DNA of 64,000 nt from Catonia carolina (GCA_035578175.1 JAQMRL010000014.1:19015395-19079394); one strand, 5' to 3'; positions 12,529-23,443 are shown, counted from the stretch's first letter. Notes: generated by a model from the sequence alone, not told the origin. Numbers and translations are program-made.

Positions 12529-13336
12529 TCTGGTGTGAAACACGCACACAACTTTCTCTTGCCAATGAAAATAATTTAAACAACATAACCTAACATTAGT
12601 AATAAAACATAAAAAATAAACAAAAAACTGACCTCAAAAAATATAACCATATTTTAATCATGAGTGAAAGACGCTAAATGAAAATCAACCTCAGTTTGGC
12701 TTAAAAATACGGAAAAATCACTCTATCACGCCAAACTAGGCTCTGTAGAGAAAAATGCTCTAAATAAAAGTTGTAGATTTTTTAATTTTCTATAAATTTG
12801 ATTATACACTTTTGTCATAAAATGAATACTAAGGCCGAAATCTTTAAAAAATTGATTTTTCACACGTTTTCGTGAGAAAAAACAGAAAATCGCGAATTAC
12901 CGCTAAACTAAGCGTTATACAAAAAAATGTTTGAAATAAAAGTTGTAGGATTTTAAATTCTCTACATTTTTTATTATATAAATTTTTGCGCTATAATACA
13001 TATTTAAGCCGCAATCTTAAAGAAACACTTTTTTTACGTGAAAACAGCCTCACCAAGAATTTCAGCTAACATGGCGCCTACCCTATCTTGTAGAGAATAA
13101 AAAATTGAGTAAATGAGGCGATTTTAAAAAAAATCGTAGGATCAGTTTTTGAGAAAATTGCAAACAAGTGAAAAAATACACGAATAAACTACTACTTCCG
13201 GTTGACCGATTTTGATGAAAATGTTCGTGTCGGGTCCGGTAGTGGTATGTAACTTAAGTTTCAAGTTTCAAGTTCGTACGATGTTCCGTTCTTGAGATAT
13301 TTTACACACACACACGCACGCACGCACGCACGCACA

Positions 13337-13395
<59 letters not shown>

Positions 13396-13526
13396 CAATC
13401 GCTAAAAACATGTTTTTTGGGTTCAAGGGGTCTGAAAACGTATAGATCCGGTGAAAACTTGATTTCGAAAAATCGACATGAAAACAATACTTTCCTTCCT
13501 ATATATTTATATAGGCAAGAGAAAGT
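12529..13526 (-). mobile_element. HINE-like element, inner copy 2
   Basis: Full length, 998 bp. Only an A-run (12522-12528) separates it from inner copy 1, in the same orientation. The slot 13302-13392 is about 90 bp of GCAC/CA repeat. The long minus-strand frame here is translated dinucleotide repeat, not a gene. Confidence 0.88.
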
Positions 13527-13816
13527 AAAAATCGTACGAGCGGTTTTGAGAAAATCGCAAAAAAAGTGAAAAATGACACAGTGAAAAGTGACACAATGAA
13601 AAGTGAAAATGACAAAATAAAATGAACTCAATTTCGAAAAAACGACATGAAAACAATACTTTCCTTTCTATAAATTCATAAAAGCAAGAGAATGTAAAAA
13701 TCTTCAGCTTATATAAAAAGGTGTAATTAAATACATGTAAAATTTGAGAAAGACTGGTGATAATGTTTCTTACATTAACATTATGTAAAGTAAATAAGAA
13801 TTTTTAACAAAAAAAA

Positions 13817-14592
13817 TCTGGTGTGAAACAACTCACACAACTTTCTCTTGCCAACGCAAATAATAAACAATATAACCTAACATTAGTAATAAAACATTAG
13901 AAATAAAAAAAAACTAACCTCAATAAACATAACCTTATTTTAATCATGAGTGAAAGACCCAAAATGAAAATCGAACTTAGTTTGGCTTAAAAATACGGAA
14001 AATCAGTCTTTCACGCTAAACTAGGCTCTGTATAGAAAAATGTTTTTATAAAAGTTGTAGATCTTTTTATTTCCTATAAATTTGATTATTATACACTTTT
14101 GTCGTAAAATGCGTACTAAAGCCGAAATCTTAAAAAAATCGATTTTTCACACGTTTTCGTGAGAAAAAATCAGAAAATCGCTAATTACTGCTAAACTAAG
14201 CGTTATACAAAATAATGTTTGAAATAAAAGTTGCAGAATTTTACATTCTCTACAACTTTTATTATATACCGTTTTGCGTTAAAATGCATATTAAAGCCGC
14301 AATCTTAAAAATAAAATGTTTTTACGTAAAAACAGCCTCACGCAGAATTTCAGCAAACATGTCGCCTACCCTATCTTGTAGAGCATAGGAATTGTAGTAA
14401 ACCAGGCGATTTTAAAAAAGATCGTAGGTCCAGTTTTTGAGAAAATCGCAAAAAAGTAAAAAATTATACGAATAAACTACTACTTCCGGTTGACCGATTT
14501 TGATGAAAATGTTCGTGTCGGGTCCGGTAGTGGTATGTAACTTAAGTTTCAAGTTTCAAGTTCGTACGATGTTCCGTTCTTGAGATATTTTG

Positions 14593-14685
<93 letters not shown>

Positions 14686-14817
14686 CAATCGCTAAAAACA
14701 TGTTTTTTTGGGTTCAGGGGGTCTGAAAACATATAGATCCGGTGAAAACTCGATTTCGAAAAATCGACATGAAAACAATACTTTCCTTCCTATATATTCA
14801 TACAGGCAAGAGAAAGT
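13817..14817 (-). mobile_element. HINE-like element, reference full-length copy
   Basis: 1,001 bp with both ends intact, the best copy for a consensus. Two related internal segments start at about 14014 and 14190 (period ~176 bp). The slot is a pure CA tract of about 85 bp at 14597-14681. The palindrome TCGATTTCGAAAAATCGA lies inside the far end. Confidence 0.9.
14597..14681 (+). repeat. (CA)n microsatellite in HINE slot
   Basis: About 42 uninterrupted CA units between 'gatattttgtata' and 'gaccaatcgctaaaaac', the longest pure tract in the window. Confidence 0.95.
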
Positions 14818-15430
14818 AATAACTATTAAAAAAGGATAATATTATAATAATTATGTTTTTAATAACTAACCTGTTTTTATTATATTACATTTATTTAAGA
14901 CAGAAATAACTCCAGTTCATTACACACACAAACACTTTAATAAAACAAAAATCATATTGGTAAAACACATAAGTTTTCCGTTACAAAATAACGAACAATA
15001 CCGCTCCACGCAAAAAATTATACTGCAAAGAAACATAATATAGTACAGTATTATGTTAGATTGTTGTTATTGTAGATTGTCATTTGTTTGTCTGCGCGCG
15101 CTGACAAGTGAAACATCGTATCTTTGTCAGTCTATAAAATACGAAAAGGGTGGGGGTTTTTATAAATGCATACGTACAGAAAAACTTCTGTTATTGAAAG
15201 AGCTTAATATTACTGGGGGGGAAAACCCACGTCGTTTTTATAACATAATTATTCTTTAAAATGTACAATCATTTCATTTTTCTGTTCTTAATACTTTTTG
15301 ATAAATCTCTTCACAAATATTTTCATAAATTTTTTTCTATATTTTCATAAATTATCGAAGATATATTTATTTTAGTATTAAATAATAATGTTAATTAATA
15401 AATTACGATTTAATTGTTAATTAATAAAGT
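14818..15430. other. AT-rich spacer without recognised features
   Basis: No reliable gene. A 68-residue frame at 15053-15259 has no recognisable domain. Confidence 0.5.
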
Positions 15431-15605
15431 TTTTTTTTTGTTTAACGTCCGAATGTTCTGCAATTATTGCTAATGTATATGGTAAAAGATGAAATGATTT
15501 TTAGTAACGTATGAAAATATGCCGTGCCATAATGGGATTCGAACCCAAGACCGCATGATGAGAGTCGAGCATACAAATACATGTAAAGAGTCGAGCACGT
15601 TAAGA
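15431..15605 (-). mobile_element. SINE-2, tRNA-derived, with internal duplication
   Basis: On the minus strand the B-box GGTTCGAATCCCATTATGGC is intact, followed by the body and GGACGTTAAAC plus an A-run. The tRNA head is disturbed by a ~26-bp tandem duplication (AGAGTCGAGCA twice). Confidence 0.75.
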
Positions 15606-15748
15606 TAAAGTTATGGTATCGTGAAAAATTAATATCGTACCAGAATAAATCCACTACCCAAAAAAAGTTATATTATGTACTAACTATATATACATATATA
15701 TATCTGGTTAATGAAATAAAATACCTGAGTTTAGACAGGCATATCTTT

Positions 15749-16888
15749 TACTTACTCTTACCCTATATATAAGAAAGAAAGTATTGTTTTCATATCGAGT
15801 TTTCAACCGATATACACGTTTTCAGATCCCCTGAACCCAAATAACATATTTTCAGCGGTTGGTCTGTGCGTGTGAAAAAAATATCTCAAGAACGGAACAT
15901 CGTACGAACTTGAAACTTAACACTTAAGTTACATACTACTACCGGACCCGACACGAACATTTTCAACAAAATCGGTCAACCGAAAGTAGTAGTTCATTCG
16001 TGTCATTTTTCACTCTTTTGCGATTTTCTCAAAAACGGTTCCTACGATTTTTTCAAAAATCCCCTCATTTACTAAATCTTTTATGCTCTACAAAATAGTG
16101 TAGACGCCATGTCTGCTGAAATTATTGAAGAAGCTGTTTTCTCGTAAAAAAAATTGTTTTTTTAAGATTGTGACTTTAATATGCATTTAGCATAAAAATG
16201 TATATAACAAAAATTGTAGAGAATTTAAAATCCTACAACTTTTATTTCTACTATTTCTTTGTATAACGCTTATTTAGCGGTAATTAGCGACTTTTTGGTT
16301 TTTTTTTCACGAAAATGTGTAAAAATTGATTTTTTTTAAGATTTCAACTTTAGTTTTTATGCCGGTGTACTTAGTGATTGCCGGTGTACTTTGATGGTTG
16401 GGGTTCAATTAACCATACTCTCTCAGGAGTGGTCGACCTGGGTCTTTACAAGACTACACCTTATTTCCACGTCATACACATCATACTTATCTCATTGGGT
16501 CATGGGGTTGCCTATTGTTCTGAATTGAACAGATTGCAACGTACACGTATTAGGAATTTAAAAACTTAAAAAGTTTTCATGCATTTTACGATTATAAAGT
16601 GTATAGAATCAAATTTATAGGAAATTAAAAGATCGACAACTTTTATTTTAAGCATTTTTCTCTACAGAGCCTAGTTTAACGTGAAAGAGTAATTCTCCGT
16701 ATTATTAACCCAAACTAAGGTTAATTTTTATTATATATATATAATTCACTCATGATTCAAATAACGTTATGTTTTTGAGGGTAGTTTTTTGTTTACTTTT
16801 AATGTTTTATTACTAATGTTAGTTTATATGGTTCATTATTTGCATATTGGCAAAAGAAAGTCGTGTCCGTGTCTCGCAACAGATTTTT
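15749..16888 (+). mobile_element. HINE-like element interrupted by SINE-1
   Basis: Starts ACTTACTCTTACCCTATATA and ends with a decayed hairpin (GTCGTGTCCGTGTCTCGCAA). It lacks an expanded microsatellite. The SINE sits in it at 16358-16571. Confidence 0.82.
16358..16571 (+). mobile_element. SINE-1, 5'-truncated copy
   Basis: Carries the SINE-1 body from about GCCGGTGTACTT with a short internal duplication of that motif. It lies between AGTTTT copies (16352-16357, 16572-16577) inside a HINE. The apparent short ORF is SINE body. Confidence 0.8.
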
Positions 16889-17003
16889 TTGTAGCTAAAG
16901 AATCATCTCCCTAGAGATTGTCGCGCAATTTAGAATCAACCTGTATATATACCTACTTAAAATTATTTTAGAAGCGTTGATTTATATACCACTCTGATAC
17001 ATA

Positions 17004-17932
17004 CAAGGTGTGGCTATTAATAACGAGACTGACGTTGTAAAAAATTTATTTTAATTTTATACATAATCACTTATTCAAAGCACTCCTTCTCTATCCCTAC
17101 AACGCTCCATGCGAATTTTCCATAGTCCGAAACAGTGCTGGAAGTCATCTTCTCTCAACTCTTTCAGGACACGTGCCGCTTTCTCTTTTACAGCTTCCAC
17201 AGACTCAAATCTTGTCCTTTTTAATCCAGATTTCACCTTAGGGAACAGGTAGAAGTCACATGGTGCAAGATCTGGTGAATAAGGTGGATGTTCTAACACT
17301 GAGATGCTGTACTTAGCTAGGAACCTCTTGACAGATAACGCGGAATGAGCTGGCGCATTGTCTTGGTGGAGAACCCATGATTTGTCCTTCCATATTTCGA
17401 GGCGTTTTTTTCCTTACTCTTTGACGTAGTTTAGAAAGTACCTCAAGGTAGTAATATTGAATTATTGTTTGACCTTCAGGAACCCAGTGAGGGACACAAT
17501 CCCATGGATATAAAAAAAAAATTATCATTGCTTTAACTTTTGACTTGTTCATTCGGGCTTCTTTGGCTCTCAGTGAAGTTCGGTTCTTCCAGCGCATGGA
17601 TTGGCGCTTCGTTTCCGGGTCATAAGTAAAAAACCACGTTTCATCACATGTTAGTATCGTTTCCAAAAAATTTGGGTCATTTTCAATCGCTTACAAAGTA
17701 TCAGTACAAACATTTTTGCGAGCTTTATTTCAAACATTTTTGAGCGGCACGTGTCCTGAAGGACCTGACAGAAGATGACTTCCAGCACTGTTTCCAACAA
17801 TGGAAAATTCGCATGGAGCGTTGTAGGGATAGAGAAGGAGTGTATATTGAAGGTGACAATAAGTTATTATGTATAAAATTAAAATTACATTTTTTTACAA
17901 CGTCAGTCTCGTTATTTAATAGCCACACTTCG
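17004..17932 (-). mobile_element. Mariner M1, mirror-ended
   Basis: TA target sites (17002-17003, 17933-17934) flank terminal repeats around GGTGTGGCTATTAA. On the minus strand a mauritiana-type mariner transposase pseudogene is readable: TCDETWFFTYDPETK, then a frameshift, then HPPYSPDLAPCDFYLFPK. The last Asp lies in the D34D context typical of the family. About the first 130 residues (DNA-binding domain) are absent. In their place, 17743-17932 is an inverted copy of the element's own 3' end, re-encoding the C-terminus (DDFQHCFQQWKIRMERCRDR) on the plus strand. Confidence 0.85.
17075..17666 (-). pseudogene. Mariner transposase pseudogene (catalytic part)
   Basis: Two overlapping-frame pieces (17313-17666, 17075-17299) are joined by a frameshift near 17300-17400, so the DNAPAH region falls out of frame. 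Visible motifs: CDETW (first catalytic Asp), TYDPETKRQS, HPPYSPDLAPCDFYLFPK (third Asp) and the C-terminal RMERCRDREG. It cannot encode active transposase: N-terminus missing and frame broken. Confidence 0.85.
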
Positions 17933-17934
17933 TA

Positions 17935-18556
17935 TTCTTGGATGGTCATTTTACCAGAAATAATTTTTTTTTCAGGGAGTAATGCCTCATGAACCTGTAC
18001 TTACAACCGGGATATCGTATATAAGTTTTCAGCTTTTCAATACTTTTGTATTTTCATTGTTTTATGAATAAACATAAACAAAAAAAAAATCGGTTAAACT
18101 CGATAATATTTGAAAGGAGAATTACACGATAGGAAAAAGCAATGATACAATAAAATTGTAGATTATATTAAAAGAAAAATATAAAGAAATAAAAATAAAA
18201 TAGGTCAGAACGAAATGAAACAAAAATGAAAAGAGATACACGTTTTGCATGCGATCTTCCTTTTCTTTAAGCCATACTGTAAGTCTTGCAAAAATTGGAT
18301 ATCGTAAAACGAATTCTATCCAATTCATAAAAGCGTATAAGAAAGAATATCATTCTAAAAAGAGACAGCAAAAATAAGAACTCAGAATTTCGTTGCATGC
18401 AGTAGAATATGTTTGTATATATGCACCAAATGTCTATAAAGTATATTTTTCCTTTTAAAGTTTCTAAAAGTTCTCAACTTACAAATAAATTCAACAATTG
18501 CGCCAGCACAGCACACGGATTAATTGCTTTAAAAATCATAGAATAAACATTTGCTT
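17935..18556. other. AT-rich spacer without recognised features
   Basis: No gene, repeat or RNA recognised; the short frames have no domain signature. Confidence 0.5.
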
Positions 18557-18660
18557 GTAACAGGTGTGTTAAATTATTTGTACTTGATCTGCTAACTCCA
18601 GGACTACAAAAAAATTCTGTTTCTTATGACATGTTCTGCCAATTATATGACATAAACATT
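18557..18660 (+). mobile_element. SINE R3, head fragment
   Basis: Matches the first ~100 bp of the R3 family: TAACAGGTGTGTTAAATT… through TTCTGTTTCTTATGACATG and 'gccaattatatgac'. The remainder is missing. Confidence 0.65.
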
Positions 18661-18770
18661 TAACAACAGAATAGATACAGGAATAAGAAACACTAATATA
18701 TTTTTCACGGTTAATGAGCTCTGCTGTTCCACACATTTAAACCGATCAGAACGTTTTCCAGTGTTGGCAC

Positions 18771-19597
18771 GCATGCACGCGTGCGCGCACACACACACAC
18801 ACACAAACCAATCGCTAAAAACATGTTTTTTTGGATTCTGGGGGTCTGAAAACGTGTATATCCGGTAAAAACTCGAATTCGAAAAATCGACAAGAAACAA
18901 TACTGTGACACTTATCGCTAAGGTCCGTTTCGGGATCTAGGTAATTAAATAATTAATACACTAAAGTTTACAATTACAAGTAGCCTATTTATTACAACTA
19001 AAAGAGTTACAAAATAAATAACAAACTAATTATAATGAAGTTAATACAATAAATAACTTAATAATTTACTTAATACTACTTACAACAATTATATAGAATG
19101 CACATACAAAATGAAACTGAATACACAATGCACATACACAAAAACTGTATAACAATAGTTGACCGACACAATGCCCGGAACGTGCCCTGCACTACGCACC
19201 GATAGCCACTCGTCAAAGATCAATCGAATAATAACTAACTGACCGCGCTCGGGGTTCTATTTATACAAGCGGTTCAAAGAATCTTCCCGAAAAACACCGA
19301 AATTCAATATAAAAGTCCTTTCTAGAGAAGTTTTATTTAATGTAAACAGGTAATCAACCGACCCTTCATAAATAGTAGTACAACAAAGACCTTATCATAC
19401 ACAATAGCGCAGTCCTTTTAAATAATTTTCATGAATAGGTATCCTTTTATAGCCAAACCTATTGTTACTTTTTCGCTCTATTATCTACTCTTTACCATTT
19501 TATGAATGAAGAACTAGAAACTTCTTTAACCATGTTCGTCTTCCATATTGTCACAATGCGTTCATTCTTATATTTTCATATAGGGCAAGAGAAACTA
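18771..19597 (-). mobile_element. HINE-like end fragment split by a solo LTR
   Basis: The slot (CGCGTGCGCGCACACAC…) to '…caagaaacaatac' lies at 18771-18903. It resumes at 19556 with a decayed TTCTTATATTTTCATATAGG GCAAGAGAAACT end at 19597. The LTR sits between the two parts. Confidence 0.75.
18904..19555 (-). mobile_element. Solo LTR A (652 bp)
   Basis: Ends are TG…CA within the 7-bp inverted pair TGTGACA / TGTCACA, with a near 4-bp duplication (ATAC / ATGC). On the minus strand it has an LTR-like promoter: TATAAATAGA (rc of 19256-19265) followed about 25 bases on by TCAGTTAG, and an AATAAA downstream (rc of 18989-18994). That order (TATA, initiator, poly(A) signal) argues for minus orientation. 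No internal retrotransposon sequence is present, so LTR-LTR recombination is likely. Confidence 0.7.
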
Positions 19598-19968
19598 AAA
19601 ATTGCTAAAAATTGACTGACGTTGATTGCTTCAATAAGCAGATTTACACACAGATAATTCGTGACTATATAAAAATACCCATAATTCAAAGCGAAATATT
19701 AATAAAGAATAGATTTAATATATTTCCATTGTGCCATTCGCCCGGAATAACCGCAGCCATACAGGCAACATTTCATATAATATTATTTACGGCGTAACTA
19801 GTAATAAAAATATCTCATAAAAGATTAGAAATATATTGTAAAAAGAAAATTGCCCAATAAAACTTGACCCGTCACATTATTATTATCTGTAGGGAGACAT
19901 ATTAGAGTAATAACGAAAAACTTAATGTTTTTAAAAACACTGTTTAGACCATTGAACAATCTAGAAAA

Positions 19969-20707
19969 ATCTTGTGTGAAACGCTCACACGACTTTCTCT
20001 TGCCAATGCAAATAATTCACAATACAACCTAATATTAGTGATAAAACATTAGAAATAAACAGCAGAACTAACCTCAATAAACATAACCTAATTTTAATCA
20101 TGAGTGAAAAACGCAAAATGAAAATCAACCTCAGTTTGGCTTAAAAATACGGAAAATCACTCTTTCACGCTAAACTAGGTTCTGTAGAGAAAAATTCTCT
20201 AAATAAAAGTTGTAGGTCTTTTAATTTCCTATAAATTTTGTTAATACACTTTCGTCGTAAAATGCATACTAAGGCAAAATGAAAATCAACCCCCCCCCCC
20301 CCAGTTTAAGTTAAAAATACGGAAAATCACTCTTTTACGCTAAACTAGGCTCTGTACAGAAAACAAATAATTTTTAATTTTAATTTTAATTTCAAATAAA
20401 CAATTTTTTACGAGAAAACAGCCTCACCACGAATTTTAGCAGACATGGCGCATACCCTATGTTTTAGAGCATATAAGATTTAGTAAATGAGGCGATTTTT
20501 TAAAAAAATCGTAGGAGCCGTTTTTAAGAAAATCGCAAACAATAGAAAAATGACACGAATAAACTATTAATTCGAGTACACCGATTTTAATGAAAATGTT
20601 CGTGTCAGGTCCTCTAGTGGTACTAACTTAAGTTTCAAGTTCGTACGATGTTCCTTTCTTGAGATATTCTGTTCGCGCGCACACACACACACACACGCGC
20701 ACGCGCG

Positions 20708-20752
<45 letters not shown>

Positions 20753-20902
20753 AGAGACCAATCGCTAAAAACATGTTTTTTTGGGTTCAGGGGTCTGAAA
20801 ATGTGTAGATCCGGTGAAAACTCGATTTCGAAAAATCGACATGAACTTGAAACAATACTTTCCTTCTACATACACGAGTATTTATATAGGGCAAGAGAAA
20901 GT
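19969..20902 (-). mobile_element. HINE-like element with internal duplication and poly-C
   Basis: Starts TCTTGTGTGAAACGCTCACA and ends ATAGGGCAAGAGAAAGT. The segment at about 20115-20195 (AAAATGAAAATCAACC…) is repeated at about 20276-20360, where a run of 14 C replaces part of it. One of the two usual 176-bp segments is missing. The slot at 20675-20752 is a compound CA/CG tract. Confidence 0.85.
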
Positions 20903-21222
20903 AACAAAATTAGAGACTCAAAATAACGACCCTCGGTATTCAGCTCCTTAACTTATACGTTACAAGTTTATGATAAATATGACAGATAATTGAGCCATCA
21001 AAATTTTGACAACTAAATGACATACAAAAGTAAAATTTATATATTTAAAAACGATGATTATGGCTATTTAAATAAATATGCTATTACAGAATATAAAAAT
21101 GATAATATAATTTATATGCCTAACAGTTTATTAAACGAAATATTGTAAAACTTTTCAAACGGATTTACATTATAGATAGTACAAATCCAACTGGCATGTT
21201 ATAATATGCTCATGATTTAACT
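20903..21222. other. AT-rich spacer
   Basis: Nothing recognised. Confidence 0.4.
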
Positions 21223-21345
21223 ATACTCGATTCATCGTAAGAAAGATAGTTCGAATAAACAAAAAATGACGTCACTGAGCATGCGCTTTATTAAAAAATG
21301 TGTACACCCTGATTAAAAAGTAACAACAATATACTTTCAAAAGTA
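21223..21345 (+). repeat. R5 element, left-end fragment
   Basis: CTATACTCGATTCATCGTAA to …GTAACAACAATATACTT matches 39013-39130 closely, including AATGACGTCACTGAGCAT. In the second copy this is one terminus of a TIR-bounded element. Confidence 0.65.
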
Positions 21346-21356
21346 TTTAAATAACG

Positions 21357-21594
21357 GGTGTTTTATTAAGGACGCAACCCTGATTATAAGAAGATAGAAG
21401 TCCATCGGCAAATTTCCTGTCCTCCAATCGGTATGTTGGCAACAGTGTACTCAAGGCCAACTACCTAGGACAGTTAAAATGTTCCAGTCAATCATTAGTG
21501 CGGTGACAGCAGTCGTTTCGTTATATTGTGTCAGCAATTGTTTTTTCCAAGGAATATCTTCTTATAATCAGGGTAGCGTCCTTAATAAAACACC
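21357..21594. mobile_element. MITE-like element, ~40-bp TIRs
   Basis: 238 bp bounded by GGTGTTTTATTAAGGACGC…TTATAAGAAGATA and its inverted copy (21553-21594), differing at only a few positions. The interior has no coding. The flanks contain TTAA on both sides, but not directly adjacent, so the target signature is uncertain. Confidence 0.8.
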
Positions 21595-22055
21595 AATTAA
21601 AATAGTATATAATTTTTTTAATAAAAATGTCTTAGTAGTTTAATTAGTATTTAAGTAACTAACATGTAGTTGTAATTACTAACACACTAATAGATTACCG
21701 TAGTGGTTCCAGTAGTTAATAAAAAAAGAAGCACTGAATTGATCTACCCTTGAACATGGGAAACCCTAGTTGGGTGGATTAATTTTCCCACCACGAGTTA
21801 AAATAAATAGTTTTAGATTTTCAAAGTATAATTCAGGAAATTAACGTTTTTATTTTAATGATATTTTCTTGTCCCCAAAGGGAAAACAAATAAATTTACA
21901 TCATCCTTATCTCGTTGGGTAGCTCCAAGTACCCATGATGTTGTCCAGAGATTACTCACGAAGTAAATACAGTAATTGTGCGTGAGATGTTTAGCTCCTC
22001 ACTTTAACAGAACAGTACAAACTGTAAACTGTAAATGTGAATTTTGATAAGTATA
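21595..22055. other. AT-rich spacer
   Basis: No gene or repeat recognised. Confidence 0.4.
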
Positions 22056-22953
22056 AAAGGTGTGGATATTAAATAACGAGACTGACGTTATAAAAAAATT
22101 GTATACAGTATACGCTCCTTCTCTATCCCCACAACGATCCATGCGAATTTTCCATTGTTGGAAACAGTGCTGAAAGTCACCTTCTGTCAGCTCACTCAGG
22201 ACACGTGCCGTTTTCTTTTTTACAGCTTCCACAGACTCAAATCTTGTCCTTTTAATGCAGATTTCACTTTAGGGAACAGGTAGAAGATAATAAAATGTGA
22301 TGAAACGTGGTTTTTTTACTTATGATCCGGAAACGAAGCGCCAATCCATGCACTGGAAGAGCCGAACTTCACCAAAAGCCAAAAAAGGTCGAATGAGAAA
22401 GTCAAAATTTAAAGCAATGATGATCGTTCTTTTTATATTAATGGGATTGTGTACCTTCACTGGGTTCCTAAAGATCAAACAATTAATCTATATTACTACC
22501 TTGAGGTACTTTCTAAATTACGTCAAAGAGTAAGGAAAAAACGCCCCGAAATGTGGAAGGACAAATCATGGGTTCTCCACTAAGACAATGCGCCAGCTCA
22601 TTCCGTGTTATCTGTCTAGAGGTTCCTAGCCAAGTACAGTATCTCAGTGTTAGAACATCCACCTTATTCACCAGATCTTGCACCGTGTGACTTCTACCTG
22701 TTCCCTAAGGTGAAATCTGCATTAAAAGGGACAAGATTTGAGTCTGTGGAAGCTGTAAAAGAGAAAGCGGCACGTGTCCTGAAGGAGCTGACAGAAGATG
22801 ACTTCCAGCACTGTTTCAAACAATGGAAATTCGCATGGAGTGTTGTAGGGATAGAGAAGGAGTGTATATTGAAGGTGACAATAAGTGATTATGTATAAAA
22901 TTAATATTAAATTTTTTACGCCGTCAGTCTCTTTATTTAATAGCCACACCTCG
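22056..22953 (+). mobile_element. Mariner M2, mirror-ended (different junction)
   Basis: Flanked by TA (22054-22055, 22954-22955). The plus strand holds the transposase catalytic part (TYDPETKRQSMHWKSRTSPK; HPPYSPDLAPCDFYLFPK) with frameshifts, starting around codon CDETW. Left of it, 22056-22288 is an inverted copy of the 3' end, including C-terminal codons. This arm is longer than in M1 and joins the coding part at 'gtagaag/ataataaaatgtgatgaaacg', a different breakpoint from M1 and M4. Confidence 0.83.
22297..22895 (+). pseudogene. Mariner transposase pseudogene in M2
   Basis: Two frame pieces, 22297-22533 and 22647-22895, cover the region from the first catalytic Asp to the C-terminus (VKEKAARVLKELTEDDFQHC). 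A frame slip near 22440 and another near 22570 remove the DNAPAH segment from frame. The N-terminal DNA-binding region is missing. Confidence 0.82.
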
Positions 22954-22955
22954 TA

Positions 22956-23443
22956 TATATTTGTATAGTTGCCAGTTGGTGTCATACAAGTTTTAGATTA
23001 TAATGTAAACAATATGAGAAAGATTTCCTTTAGTCGCTCACGCTATGCGTGGTTCAATTTTCTAACTGTCATATTCTATCCGTTTTTTATCGTCCATATA
23101 ATTTGACACTGATGTTTAATTTTCTATCTTCATATTTAAAATGCTAATAATATTATTAATAGGAAATTTCCATATTGATAAATATAGCAATGTACATATA
23201 AGATTATCACGTGGAAAAACGGTCCTATTTTGTCGCTAACTTTCATATAATTACCATAGTTTACTAAATTATCTACTGAAAAATCTAAAAATTTTACTTT
23301 TTTTCCAAGAGGTAGGCCTACGTCTTCGTATCCTGCCTTACATCATTTACCAGACAATAAAGTTTCCATCCAGTTCATATTTTTTCGCGAATAGGGTTGC
23401 AAGGCCCACACATATAACCATCCCATTTTATTTGTTTTCTTTT
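22956..23443. other. AT-rich spacer
   Basis: No recognised features. Confidence 0.4.

Larger units (their letters stand above)
10985..13695 (-). mobile_element. HINE-like outer copy containing two tandem inner copies
   Basis: The outer copy occupies 10985-11573 and resumes at 13531 (ATCGTACGAGCGGTTTTGAG) exactly where the consensus continues, ending at about 13695. Between the two parts lie two complete head-to-tail copies (11574-12521 and 12529-13526). The target is the A-run of '…gattttaaaaaa/atcgta…'. The right part shows local duplications of 'gtgaaaatgaca' and lost its microsatellite. Confidence 0.85.

Noticed and set aside
13302..13631. 109-codon frame rich in Cys-Val
   Set aside because: It is translated CA/GT microsatellite plus HINE body; similar Cys-Val frames recur in every copy with a long slot.
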